From Litomosoides sigmodontis (Eukaryota; Nematoda; Chromadorea; Rhabditida; Onchocercidae): a DNA stretch of 64,000 nucleotides. The position numbers were made by a program, and so were the translations under genes. The stretch lies in contig OY718803.1 in assembly GCA_963070105.1 (NCBI GenBank), positions 11,002,327-11,066,326 of the forward strand, written 5' to 3'. This document shows, in pieces, positions 48,571 to 61,519 of the stretch (positions are counted from its first letter, which is position 1; every line of letters starts with the position of its first letter). The notes beneath the pieces were generated by a model. The model worked only from the letters and a program-made list of their open reading frames with translations. It was not told the DNA's origin and made no database searches.

Positions 48571-51500
48571 CTAAACCGCTTCTTGTTTGCCTGTCTCCTT
48601 TGTCAAGATAAATCTATGATTCAGCAGAAATGCATCACTGCACTTCAATGTTCGCGCAACCACCACCATCTTCACGCTCGAATTAACGAAATGCAATTCA
48701 TTCTTTTCTCGCAAAACCTAGTCGTAAAAATGCTACCCTTTGCGTCTTCAACAAACAGTGAATGTTTCTTTCATAGTTCTACTTAAAATTTAATCTAATG
48801 AAATAAGAACCCGAAAAAATGAAAAATTAAGTTTCATTTCTATCTTATATTATCATCTTTGGTCCTGTTCTGTGTGCGTATGCGGATGTATACGTGTATG
48901 TATGTGCGTGCGTGTGCGTATATGCGTGGGTGTGTGTGTGTGTGACTATGCTTCAAATGTTTGCCTGTCTGTGATTGCAGTTTATCAAAAATAAAAATAG
49001 GTGGAAAACACCGAAATTCATAGAAATCAATTCATTACTTTCAGGACAAAACTATTCAACTACTCGTACCGCGTCACACCCTGCATGCTTGGTCCATCCG
49101 AAGGTCCCTTCAGCAGTAACTTTCCGGCAGCAAAAACCGGCAATCGATGGATCGATTAGGCGACATTTTAACAAACAACACAATCGAAAAACACAATAAT
49201 CATTACTTACTGTTTGTAACACACATACACATGCACACACACACACGCACAGCACAGGCAGAGACGCCAATGGCAAATAGTCCCAACTTGAATAATGCAT
49301 TTGGATGAATATTGCGCTGTAACATACGAGCTAATTTTGTAGCCGCTTTTGAATTACAACGAGTTCCGCATTTTACAGCATAAAAAACTGATCGATTGAT
49401 GATTAATTGAAATTTTGAAAAACAATTTCATTTTTATTCTTGGTATTTGGTTAATTAAAAATTTTCAATTTTTTTCCAAGACCAATTTCGTTTTTAATCA
49501 ATACCCCTAATAAAATTTCAAGAAATTTCAAGTTTTCAAAAATCGCTTCGCAACTAGTCAATCAACGAAAATTTTCTTACTGAAATTTAGGAAAAAAGGG
49601 TTCAATTTTTGGAAGAAATTAGGAAAAAATGTCGTCTCGAAACCTTTTTGCCTGTAGATAATTATTATTTGACATTATTTGAACATAAATCGTTATCGAA
49701 TTAACGGAAGTTTTTTTTTCCTGAATGCTTGAATGAAAGTGACTTTTTTTAGGTTGAATGAAAAAATAACTTTCACATCTTTCAACATTTGCGATGCAAT
49801 AAATTTTACTTTATTACTTTGAACTGTTCGGTTTCCTAATTTTTTTCCTAAATTTAAATGTTTAATTTCTTATGATTACTTAATCTAGCATTTATCATTC
49901 ACTATCCCATGTTGCTTGATAATTGAGATGCAAATATTTACTTTCATTATTGCCGTTAACTAATATATCGACTCGTTTGGAGCAAAATTTTAATACTTTC
50001 TGGCGAGGAATTTGAATTGTAAACGCTGGCAATAAGCGAATAGCCTAGATGCTTAGCTAGAATGAAATTTTTCGATCGACCTGATATAACTTTAGCAAAT
50101 TTTTTATTTCTGGACATCTTATTATATTAGAGGGAGAAGAAAAAATTAGCCCACTCACTGTGATTATTTTAATACATTAATAATGACAAACGATGGATTT
50201 TTCCCTCACTTACAAATACTATCAGTAATTTTCAATATGTATGATATCAATTTTCGAATTCGTAGTTGAAATGAGCTGAAAATGAAGTAGTTTAAAAACT
50301 CACATGCGAACTCTTCCTTTCGGTGAGATCGAAATTTTGAAGTGAATTTGAAGTTTAGAGCAGATGATGAATAGTGGGTTAATTCTCGTTTCTTGTCAAT
50401 GCCACTGAAAGAAAAACGTTATTTTAACAGTGATTATGATTATGACACATCGAATCAGATTTAAAATTTCAAATCATATGAAATTTTTACATGCTACTTT
50501 ACTATACATAAAAATGCAGTAAAAATACGCTACTTTACATCTCTCGTAATCTTTCTAACAGTTTTTCTATCACTTTTTACTTTTTTTTTCCTTCCATTTA
50601 ATTATTAATAAAATTTCGCACTCTTTATTTGTTGTTGTAATTACTTAATGCTTTTTATTTAATATTTGTTGAATTTGCATTATTAAAATCTTTATTGAGA
50701 ATTGCAGCTTTTTTCCAACATTTTAATTGATATTTTTGGCAAAGCAAACATTTTGATCCATAAGGCATACTGCAAAGCTATTTTCGTAAAAGGCGAAAAA
50801 TAAGTAATGTTTTGTTACAATTTTATAAGTTTACGAAGTTTTAAAATTCAAAAAATATGATTGCATTTATTTTTGAATTACTTATAGTACGAATACCGCC
50901 ATTGCAAATCGTGCGAACTCAGTGAACGATAATATATGATTTCAAATGAGAAATGGGCAAAACAGCAACGATTAGTTGAAAAAATATTTAAGTAAAAATA
51001 TTCTTAAAGCGTGGAAATGAGATATAAAATAATCCTCGTTTAAAATATAATTAAACATTCCAATTAGACATTTCAATTTGAGTGTTTTATATTAATAAAA
51101 AAAATCACTTCTATTTGCCATGCTGTCTGACTATCAGTAACGCAATTATATTTCACGTACGCTCAAGTATTAGTGTTAACGTACATTTAATAAGTAAAGT
51201 AAAAGCAAAGACGTAGAGTTATATTAATTTCTATTTTATTAGCATTTCAATCATTGTGTTTTATCATTTACACTTAACTGGAATTTTAGGATGTCTTTCT
51301 CATTCGGAATATGCAACAATTCTGTCCTTTTTGCGGTGAGCGAATGAAAGTCACAAATAAGTAATCGTAGAAATCGTTATTTTTTACAGAAATAAAAAAG
51401 CATAAGTTATAATTCGATATTTGCAGAGCCAATGATTGTTAGTCGAGCAATGCATCAATCAAACTTATTTCAATTCAGTAAATTTAGAAATTTCATGCAC

Positions 51501-54500
51501 ATAACAATGTATGAATTGTTAAATTAATTTCTTCTGTCACATGTTTTCTCAGGCGATGAGAATCAACATAATTTCATAAGTTTGAAGAAATTTTCAATTC
51601 TTAAGCTATAAATTATTGCAGTACGTTGAGCGGTTTCATCTTATTTGCTATTTAATATTTTATTAGACTTCTCGGATTATCTTCACATAAAGCCGAATTA
51701 GAAGTTTTTCATTTATTTGTTTTTAAACACTTGGAATATTAAAGCATTAATAGTAAATGCTGTCGTAAAGCGAGGGAGAGAAAGAGAGGGCGAGAGGGAG
51801 AGAGATGATAAAAGAGAAGAGAATTCTTTGAGGAAAAAAGTTCATTCATTTCATTCTGGTACATTTAATTCAATTTCGTTTCATTTCTGTTCCTTTCATT
51901 TTGTAGAAAAATGTGCCGCTCCTTTATATGCCTCTTCCTCTGATGTACCGACTTTTTTACCGCTTATTTGTTCGCTTAATGTGAAATTAGTTGTAAATTA
52001 CCCTTTCCTCGTTCCACTCAAACGGTGAGAATTTTAAACTGATAAAGTTGGTGAAAGGAAAAAGAACGAAAATATAATCCTTCGATGTTCTCTTTTGATA
52101 TTATTGCGGTTAGCACTATGATGCCGTCATTGAGTGTTGCTTATCTATTTAATTACTTGTCTCACCATTTATTTATTTACGTACTTATTTTAATATTTAA
52201 TTAATTGTAGTGATAAATGCTAATAGCAGCTAATAATAAGTAATAATTATTATTACATGCAACACAACTAATTATATATCGCATATTTTCATATATCATT
52301 TATCACTTAATAAAATGAAATGATTACTATTTATTATTATTATTTAATATACAGAATTTATAATTTGTTATTAATATCTATTGTCATTTATGCTAATGTT
52401 ATTATTGATTACTAAGTGGCTGTTATTGTTGTTATTGCATTCTTATTGTTTTTGCTACTGCATTTGAATACTGGAAGATATGCTAACGATGGAATACGAA
52501 AAGATGAAGCGATTGCAAAAAGGATAATAAATGAAAAATAAAAAAAGAGAAATAAAAAAGGGTGGTTGATGCAATGGCACGCATTTTTTCCTTTTTATCA
52601 AAATTAAATCGAAAAAAAAGAATCGTTTTTTTGTTACAGTAATTCGTAATACCCTTTTTTCCCCCTCTTCTTTCTTTCATTTTTTTGGCTTTAAAGAACT
52701 GAGAGAAAAGAATTGCATATCAGATAAGGCAATAAAGAGAAGAGTGAGAGGAGAGTGAAGAGAAAGAGATAAGGAAATGATAAATGACGGATAAGTAAGA
52801 GAGAATCGTGCGGTTCAAATACAAATACACAGGTCGAAACGAATGACTCCATCAGTTCAGTTGTCGGGCAGTTTTGACTTCCATCGCGTTGTACACACTT
52901 CATCATTTTAAATTATCCGATCAGAGCAACTGCCGACAGCATGTCATGATGTAAATGACTGTGATATGATGAAATGAACAAATTACTCGCTACACCATTG
53001 AGCATTGCAGCTATTAATTATTAGCAAAAAAAGGAACTTTACTCTAAGCAAAAAACACGTTTGAAGAAAAAACGATTTTTGAATGAAAAAAAAAATGAAT
53101 GACTTTGTAATTATTTTAAAAGTTGTATACAAACACACACACACACACACACACGCATGCACACACACGCGCGCATATACATAAATTATGTATGCATTTC
53201 ATTTTTAAGTTCAACCTTTCAGTACTTTCATTTACGAACGTGGTTGATTGACAATCAACTAATCATAAAACTTTAAATTTCCATGTTTTTCAATGCATTC
53301 ATGCTAATTAGTAAAATAAAGGTTTTGCAAAATTCATGAATTTGCCTTTTTTTAATTTTTGGTTGAAAGAAAATTCCAAAGTATTATTTTAGCAAAAAAC
53401 TGAAAAAGAGAGGAAGAAAAAAAGGGCGAAATAGCATTTTGTTGAAAATGCTCGGCAAATACATTTGTGATTGAGAAATGCTTGCAATTTTTGCTTTATA
53501 AATGTGAAGAAATTGGAAAAAAATTTTGCAAAACGAATGGCAACTTTTTTTAGGGGAAAAAAGTATTTCAACGGAAATTTTCGTTGTAAGTGACCCCCTG
53601 AAGAGATATAAATGTATTAGGATGGGATGGAAAAGTTAATCCAAAAATGCTGGCTTGTTGACTTACCTTTGTTTACCGTAGAATTCATGAGGACAATATC
53701 GAATTGAAAGATTAGTTGTTGGGGTGATTACGGTGGCATTGGATTGTCGGGCGCCAATCAGTCGCTGTCCTCCAATAAAGAAGAAAAAAAAAAGTAATAA
53801 TAAAGATGAAAAGGATGTGACCATCACCATCCACTCACCACCACACCGCCCACAATTTCCTCGTTACCTCTACCTGTCACTAAATCAACCTGTCCTCATG
53901 ACTTGTCACATATAGGCTTCCTTCTTCATGCTTCATGCGTGTACGCATGTATGGTTGTGTGAATTTATTTTAAAAAATTTAAATGAAAGAGTTTAAAAAC
54001 TTTTTGTTGACTAATTGATTGTATTAGATATACAAGAGTTGCAAAATAGGTATGAATTATTAAAATACAAAAAGGAGGCAAAAAAACAATTGCATAAAGG
54101 TGTAATCGAAATGAGCAATTTATTAAAAAAGGAAAAAGAGAAAGCAGAATACTCAAAGTTTGATGGAATTGAGCGAAGGAACGTGTAACATTTGTAAAAA
54201 GAAAATGAATTAAAATGGAAAAATTATTTCAATCCTAAATCGCGCTCTTCCCAGGTAAGTTTCTGGCCTTCGAGGCATTTCGTTTTTTCTCTTCGTCTTT
54301 TTGACATTTCTAAAGATGCACGGATCGAATGAATGAACGACTAATTGCATAAGTTATCAGTTAAAGAGATGCCTGCGAAATAACGCATATGAAAATCTTT
54401 TAAAAGGTTTCCTTTTGTTTAATTCTCCATCACTTCCCTCTCTCTCTCTTTCTCCCTCCGTCATCCTTTCTCCACTTTTTCTCATTACATAAATCACACT

Positions 54501-57500
54501 TCTTTTTTGAAGCAACTGCTAACATTCGCTAAAACATTTGAAATTTATTAATGTCATTGCGCTGACAAGGAGTGCACAGGATATTCGCATATGTTAAATA
54601 AAAATAATCTAAAGTTAAATTGAATTAAGTTGGATTAAGAAGAACTCAAATTAAACTAAATTAACAAAATATCAGGTCGCAGTACCTAAATAAAATCACT
54701 TGAAATTCATTCAAGTGTTATCCTGAATGTTCTTAATAAAAAAAACGACACTAAAATGAAGCAAATTCAAATTTCATTATAAACAGTCAAAATATTCTAC
54801 TTTCACTGAATTCAAACTTTTAATCAATAAAAATGACTGTTGTTGAAACAGATGAAATATTTTAGCATACTTTAAATTATTTTTAAACATGGTACAGTGA
54901 AAGTAAACAAATATATTTCGACAATGCTCGCAATTCCATCATAAACTGAACAGTAACCTTAAATCGAAATTAGAATGAAAAGTTCAATCGTAGCAAATAT
55001 CAATCCATCCTCCTGAAATCATCCATTTAATCTATGCCAGCAAATCTTAGGAATATAATTATCATCAACATGCATAGTCCTTCTCATAATTCCCCCTCCT
55101 TAAATCTCCCTCTCTCTCTCCCTCTCCATTCTCCTCTTCCGTTTTTTTTCTATTTCAACCTCATTTTCAAATTCATTTTAAAAAGATCGTTTGATTGGCG
55201 CCGTCATGTCATCCATCTGTAATGGTAACTCCTTTAGTCTCTTTTCTCTTTTTTTACTTTCCAACATCCTCCCGGGAAATTTCTTCTTCCCATCTCTCCT
55301 CACTCTTTTTCATTCAATAAATTCATTTCGTATTTTCTCCCAAATATTTTACCGTATCCTTCTCAGCCGTTCAGTTCTTTGCTTTTTTGTCTTCCGCACT
55401 TTCTTCCTTATCCACTAATTTAAAAAATAGCAGCAAAAAAGGGATTAAATTTTAATACAACTTTTTTTTAATTTAATTTTATAAAGTAGTACTTTTCAGC
55501 CATACAGAAACAAATATATTTATGTTAATAAAACTTAAAAACTTTTCTTTGCAAGGAATTTAAAAATTTTTTTAAAAAAAATATTATTTTCGACACATTC
55601 AAAATTTGTTATATTTTTTATTTTTTCAATTTAATTTCACAGCATTTTCAGTAATTTTAATGGAAAAAATAGTTTGAACAAATTTTTAGTATTCATGCAA
55701 ACATTTTAGTAATTTTTCACCAACACTTTGAATTTAATAATTAATGAAATTAACAAAATTGCAAATTTTTATAATTTAATAAAGCCAACTTAACTTCAAA
55801 TAATTTTGCCATGTAAGTTTTTATTTTTCAGTAGCAGGAATTTTTAGATTAATTAACGAATAATGCATACGTGGAGGAGGTATGTTAATGGCGCCGGTAT
55901 TGTCTATTACAGGTATTATTACTGTCCGTATTATCATTATCCGTTGCAACGTTTATAACTGAGTCCTGGAATTAATTGCTAAAGATTTATGGATCATTGA
56001 TTTCCATCCACTCTTCTATTTGAAAACCTTTTTCGACGATTTGGTCGAACACGTGGCCTATTCAGATATACGTGGTTTATACGACGTATTACTTTTTGGC
56101 AATGTTTTAATTAAATTATTTTTCTAACATTCTTATTAAATTTTTATGATTTTCATTTTCATCTTTCTTTGCTTTTCAAACGCTAGACAAATATTGAAAT
56201 GAGTAGGTGTATTGCTAGCACAAATAAATGAATTCAAATAATTGATAATTTTATTTGAGAAAATTCATTAATTCATATGATAAAATTTGTTAACCGATAA
56301 ATTCATCGGTAGAATTGACGAATTGACAAGTTTATTTGCAATTATAATTCTAGGAATTAAATTTAGAATTTCTTGTACCTTTTCAAAATATCCCCTTATT
56401 TCTTTTACTTTAGCAATTTCACCTCGCCTTAACATTTTAAATGATGGTTTATTCTAATTTCTTCAGTTTATTTCCCCTTAGTTTCCGTTAAATTTTTACT
56501 GAAATTAATGAATTTTAATCCAAAAATATGGGAACTGTCAGCAATCCGTTTCGGAAATTAGAGAGAGGTGAAAAGCATGACATTTAAGAATATGTAATAT
56601 TAGCCTAGCGCAATACTAAAATTTGGAAATTCATGAGGCCGACAAATCAGGTGAAACCCTCCTTCTTCTTTCTCTTTCCCTCTGTTTCTCTCTATGTTTT
56701 TCCTTCTCTCTCGTAGCAATAAATCATCCTTTGCATATTTAACGTGAATTTCTCGTTCTATCGTTACTTCTAATTGTACCAGTACCATAGCTCTCCCTAC
56801 AAATTCACTTTCCTAATATTAACATTGTAATTTCAAATGATTTAATTCGCTTGAAGAAAAGGTGTCCTAAATTTAATAGTACTTTTTTAATTTTTCCTTT
56901 AAAAAATTAGCTTGTAACTTTTCCATTCTTCCCGAAATTTTATATAATTTTAAAATGGTAGGTGCGAAAATGAGGAAGGAACATATTCTTGTACGTCAGA
57001 AAAGAAGTAACACTTCAAACGACCATTATCTGTTTATTCATTTATTTTTTGTCATAATTAGTTTAGTTTTCATTTCAGTTATAAAATCACTGCAAAGCTA
57101 CAGTTAGCTGAGCTGCAGGTGATTTTAGATAAGCCGATGTTTGGAAGCTTTAAATTATAATTGCACAATAGTGTTTGAAAATTAATGTAAATTTTTGGTA
57201 TTTTCAAAGCCTTTTTTAGCACTTAATAAGTAGCACTTGAATTACGCGTTACGGTTATATTCACTTCCTTAAGAATGAAGTGTTGTTCGTTTGCGTCATT
57301 CCGATGTGTTTGGTGAGGTGCAATGATGATCATTTATTCAAACTTTCTTTCCTACTACTTGGAAGTTATTTTTCCTCGTTTTTTAACTTGAATTTTTTAC
57401 TGTGAATTTTTATTTAAATGAAATATGATGCGTAAATTATCCATCTGTCTCGTCGATAATTTAAATAAAGTATTTTTGGATTTTTTGCTCAAACTGGATA

Positions 57501-59354
57501 TTTGTATAATTTTATCTTCCAACCGTTAAATCTCGTGAACTTCACCAGTACTTGATCAGTCAATGATCTGAATAAGTCGTTACACATTATCAGTTACAAA
57601 AGCAAAAGATGCAAATTTCATTTTCTCTTGTCGAGCGATAGCAGCGTGACAAGGTAAGCAAATGGAATGTATCACTGTAACATATTCCTGCAAAAAAAAA
57701 AAAAACGAAACAAGTAGGTACACAAGGAAGTTCATTCAACCGCACCCCATGTGGTCATCGGCTATTTTCACTTTCGTCGTGCTTGCAACCATCCACCCTA
57801 TCGCTCCGTTGTTTGTTGTCAACGAACCTATTGGACGGTGTCGTTGAAGTGAATTACACGAATTTAAAGTATCGTAAGCTAAACACATTACTTCCTTATG
57901 CCTAACTAATAACCTCCCTACCTACTACTGCTCTCATTCTCACTGAAATGAAGAATTTTCACACTAAAAATCATTGAAGAGTTGTAATTTCGAAAAATGT
58001 ACTTCCGTCTCTTTCTGATTCCACAAATGAAGCTAAACGGAAAGTTCATATTTCATGTCAAACAGACGTTAAATTCCACACAAACGCTTTTGACATTCTT
58101 CTTGCTTGCTAAATTCATAGCTTTTTTACAATTAGAATTTAAAAAAATAAAATGGTAAGGAATTTCCGCATTGTTTTTTTTTTTTAATACGAACGAATAC
58201 ACTTCCATTTCACTAGACAGCAACAGTGATAATGAATGTTAGTTATTAATAATAGCAAGTAAATAATAATAATTTTGTGATGGTTTGAAGTTATGGTGTG
58301 AATGAGTTCTCCTCCTCTACGTCCACTTTGTTCCACTATCCGTCAACTTTTTCACAGCTGGATATCACCATCTCGATCACCACTATCACTATCATTATCA
58401 CTATCACTGTCAGTATCATTATCACTATCATTATCAGTATCATTATCACTACCGGTATCACTGTCAATAGCTCACTATCCGATATTTATTTCCGTTAAAC
58501 AATTTCATTTCTTTCTCTTGCTTAACTCTTCCTTTCCTTCCCACCTCCCCTCTCTCTCTCTCTCCTCATTCCTTTCCATTCTCCCTCTATCCAATCCATC
58601 CCCTTATCTGAGCTAGCAACCGACTGTCTTCGATTCATTTTAGCAAGTTGAATATTGTGAGAATTCACTCTCTCTCTCTCCTCTTCCTCTTTCTCTGTCA
58701 CCCAACCCCTCCCTTCTGACATTTCACAAACAGACGAACTCTCTCCTACTTTTCATCTCTGCCTCTTTCTTTTCCACCAAACTGTTAATTTTATATCACA
58801 ATGTTCGATTGCATAATGCAAGATGCAATCGATAAGTTTCCTTTTTCATTGAATTTCATTTTCAATCCTTTTTTTCTTTTTGCACAAAGAAGAAAGCGCG
58901 AGTGAGAGAGTAATTATGCGAAAATGAATTTTATGATTGCTTTCATCAACCGCTATTCTTCTCTTCAAAAACTTCTCGTTTGCTCCAACTTTACCCTATC
59001 AACTTGTTGTACATTTGAAATATTGTTTGTTGATAATGCAATAATGCCTTCCTTCACCGTAATTTTCATCTCTCTCTCTCTCTCTCTCTCTCCCTTTCAC
59101 CCTCCCTCTATTTTCCAGCATAACCTGTTAGGACTAAGTTAATACAGTAGTAGTAGAAGTGGCACGATTTCGCATTCGAAATTTAATTTCCCTTGGATTC
59201 GATAATTTTTTGTCTGTTAGCATTGTTCTGCCATAAGTGGAGTTACTACACGAGCTACCTGCTGCTCTCCTCGCTTTCCACCCCCACCTATCTTTGCAGC
59301 AACGAGAAGAATACCTTTGAAGGACTCTCATTTCATTGTTTCCAAGTGCTCCCG
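48571..59354 (-). CDS. Candidate undescribed multi-exon gene assembled by phase matching
   Basis: Not recognised. Minus-strand exons that chain in phase: 59146-59354 (AGALGNNEMRVLQRYSSRCC, KARRAAGSSCSNSTYGR), 53667-53764 (RLIGARQSNATVITPTTN, IRYCPHEFYGKQ), 50304-50404 (GIDKKRELTHYSSSALNFKF), 49211-49387 (KCGTRCNSKAATKLARMLQR, then hydrophobic ALFKLGLFAIGVSACAV), 49070-49119 (ITAEGTFGWTKHAGCDA) and 48571-48717 (LREKNELHFVNSSVKMVVVA, stop TAG). Each exon is open in only one usable frame, or nearly so, has an AG acceptor and GT donor, and fits the phase of the next (1-0, 0-2, 2-1, 1-1, 1-0, 0-stop). The product is basic, Cys-rich, with several N-x-S/T sites and one hydrophobic stretch, so a membrane or secreted protein is possible. 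The 49070-49119 exon is the weakest. Start codon not found; exons above 59.4 kb are likely. Confidence 0.45.
48871..48942. repeat. GT-rich microsatellite
   Basis: Imperfect gtgcgt/gtgtat tract ending in (gt)8. Confidence 0.85.
49219..49250. repeat. CA-rich microsatellite inside a candidate exon
   Basis: (AC)n with gc interruptions. Read on the minus strand it stays in frame as Val-Cys repeats within the 49211-49387 exon. Confidence 0.8.
53131..53173. repeat. (AC)n microsatellite
   Basis: About 20 AC units with short interruptions. Confidence 0.9.
54000..57600. other. Gene-poor AT-rich stretch with CT/GA-rich patches
   Basis: Holds the long intron between the candidate exons at 53.7 and 59.1 kb. 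It contains polypyrimidine patches (54436-54475, 55106-55140, 56655-56715). There is a strong plus-strand donor at 54254 (cttcccag/gtaagt) without an open exon before it. A minus-strand open piece lies at about 55860-55925 (VIIPVIDNTGAINIPPP) with a GTATGC donor. I can assign none of these. Confidence 0.35.
57749..57847 (+). CDS. Possible signal-peptide exon or short secreted peptide
   Basis: ATG opens 32 codons: MWSSAIFTFVVLATIHPIAP followed by LFVVNEPIGRCR-stop. The first 20 residues look like a signal peptide, and the segment is GC-richer than its surroundings. It may be a complete tiny peptide or a first exon (a weak GT lies in GGACG/GTGTCG). A strong plus-strand donor sits 95 bp upstream at 57655. 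Unrecognised, and could be chance. Confidence 0.22.
   Translation: MWSSAIFTFVVLATIHPIAPLFVVNEPIGRCR
58366..58465. repeat. ATCACT/ATCATT hexanucleotide repeat
   Basis: About 16 units of atcact, atcatt or atcagt. On the minus strand it reads Ser-Asp-Asn-Asp for 35 codons between stops, which I treat as a repeat artefact. Confidence 0.85.
59071..59093. repeat. (CT)n microsatellite
   Basis: About 11 tct/ctc units just below the 59146 exon. Confidence 0.85.
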
Positions 59355-59367
59355 CTGTTTGCATACA

Positions 59368-59462
59368 CGTACGTACATATATATACATATATCCGAGTGT
59401 GTCCGTACGTGTCTCTGTGTGTTTACGTGTTGTATGTATGTACATGTACATGTACGTATGTG
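59368..59462. repeat. GTAC/TATG-rich simple repeat
   Basis: Imperfect tacgtaca, tatata and gtatgtatgtacatgtaca tracts. All three plus frames stay open by composition only. Confidence 0.75.
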
Positions 59463-61396
59463 TTACCTACAATCCAATAAGTTTGTTTCGCAAAAATTTT
59501 AACTTTTATTTTGGAATTTAACAAATTTAATGCCTTAATTTATGATTAAATTGCGTACAGACTAAGCGAACAAACCTATTGATAAATTTAAAAGAATTGA
59601 AGAAAAGATTTTTTACCCTTCTCTTTGTGATTTTATTGAATTATTTCATAGTTTTTGTTCGCTTTTTTCTTCGTTTTAAAACAATCACATGGAATTAGCA
59701 GTGTTGTTTAGCGTGAAAAAAGTATATGCGAACAATTGAAGAGTAAAAGCAAAAGAAGAAAGTAAAAACGAAAAAAAGTACTTTTTTTTTTAGTAAAAAG
59801 GTTGAAATAAAAAGACGAAATAATTCTTTTCACTTTTTATATTTTGATAATTTATTTGAATAATTCTGCGATTAATTATTGAAGTTTTTCAATTGGAATT
59901 ATTTTTCTCTCTTGCATCTACTTTTTTTCCAGTGAAGCGGAAAAAACATGTACATTTCACACATTTCAAATTGCAAGCTGTAATACTTAATTTCTATTAT
60001 TTTTTGATCCATTCAATTCCTTCCTTTTTTTTCCACTCTTAAATGAAATCACACGCTCTATCACTACCACCACTGCTACTACGACCACTTTTACTGTAAC
60101 TGCCTTTATCAGTTTTGTTATTATGCAAATTAGCGCACAGATTATTCACATATTTGTTACAAACTTACCGCTATCTCTCTTCTCTTACCCATAATCGTTT
60201 CCCTCACCATCGGTTTTTGTTGCTCAGTAATATTTTATTTCATTCAAATGCTAATTTAAAAAGTGGAAAAGAAATGTTAATGTCAAGACATGAAATGAGT
60301 CATCAATTGGACAAATGATTTTTGGACATCGGTCATTCCACCAAATGGTTAAGGCAAAAACAAAGGAAAGAAATTTTGGACATTTGTTACTGTCATTAAT
60401 ATTTTCAAGTTAAAAGAAAGAGGAGTGAAAAGAAAAGAAACGTCAATTCACCCTCTTTTTCTCTCAAAAGAAAACACAATTTTAACTTTCGTTTTCTTTC
60501 ATTCCATATTTGAACTAAAATAATATAAATTAAAAAAAGAAATAAAAACTGCAAAAAAACGGAAGAATATTTACCTTTAAGTTTTTTATTTCTACCAAAA
60601 AAAATGAAATTTCGAAAAAATAAATGAATTTTACATTCAAAAATACAATTTCAATATTACACAGCTTAAACACTGATGAAGTAATTTTAGAAAAAGAAAA
60701 ACTGTTTTGTCGAATTTGACAAGAAATGACCATTTGCTTTCATTTGAAATGGTTGGTAAAGGGAGGGAAAGAGAGAGGAAAAAGTGAAAACAAAGGAAAA
60801 AGTTTTCAGCTTCTTTCAGTCATAGTTTTCAAATTTGAAATTAGTTTTTATTTCTAAATGAACTCTTAAATTTATTATTTGCTTCAATTTGAATGAAACG
60901 AAAATGCCTTGTGGGATTTTGCAGTTGTAACAGTAAATCAATAACGTATGCCTAAAATTTGTCCAACAGCATGTATTACCTAAAATAATTACTTGGAAGT
61001 AACGGATTGACCTTTCATTTGCTTTGAATTATTATTGTATTTTACAAGTGAATACTTAATTAAAATTGCGTACTGAAGTGCTTAGTAATAATTACTTAAA
61101 GCAGCGATGCTTCTTTTTCACTAAACCTTTTTTTTCGAATAATGACCGTTCTTTGATGTATTATGAGTTTTCTGGCCTGTAGGAATATGTTCGATACGTG
61201 AATTGTGTTACGCGTACGTTAATTATGCACTTTACACACTTCTGAAAATGCTTGAAAAAGTGAGAGCCACGAAGTTATGCTTCATAACTTAATTAAATGA
61301 AAATTTCGAAATTTATTTTCTAATACAAAGGAAACGCCGCCTGAACTTTTCCTGCTTTCGTGTCCTCTTTCTCTGCTTCTCTACCTTATTTACTAG

Positions 61397-61406
61397 ATGA
61401 CGTCAT
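61397..61406. promoter_or_regulatory. Palindromic CRE-like site
   Basis: ATGACGTCAT, a perfect match to the cAMP-response-element core TGACGTCA recognised by CREB/ATF bZIP factors. Binding is not shown by sequence alone. Confidence 0.4.
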
Positions 61407-61446
61407 TATAAATAATTAGTGCGATGAGCACTTTTGATAATTTCAT

Positions 61447-61463
61447 AGGTTCACTTTTGACCT
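61447..61463. promoter_or_regulatory. Inverted nuclear-receptor half-site pair
   Basis: AGGTTCA, 3 bp, TTGACCT: two AGGTCA-like half sites facing each other, 40 bp from the CRE-like palindrome. Confidence 0.3.
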
Positions 61464-61519
61464 TAACGCCTGATGGGTTAAATATGCATCGGAATCTTTT
61501 TTTGATGAATATGAATACG

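Larger units (their letters stand above)
59500..61519. other. AT-rich, no confident gene; one candidate exon
   Basis: At about 60102-60173 the minus strand reads CNKYVNNLCANLHNNKTDKG before a GTAAAAG donor in phase 1. That would fit the 59354 exon, but the acceptor side is poor. Otherwise non-coding. Confidence 0.25.

Noticed and set aside
49052..49300. Hormone-receptor (HRM) domain of an adhesion GPCR
   Set aside because: The C-x-G-x-W-x-AG-x-C spacing in GTFGWTKHAGC is suggestive, but no GAIN, GPS or 7TM exons exist nearby and the frame crosses a strong donor.
56600..56788. Charged minus ORF (Glu/Arg-rich)
   Set aside because: Arises from a CT-rich patch; no start or splice signals of note.
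58298..58722. ORFs rich in Ser-Leu (plus) or Ser-Asp/Arg-Glu (minus)
   Set aside because: Products of hexanucleotide and CT repeats with no splice-linked partners.
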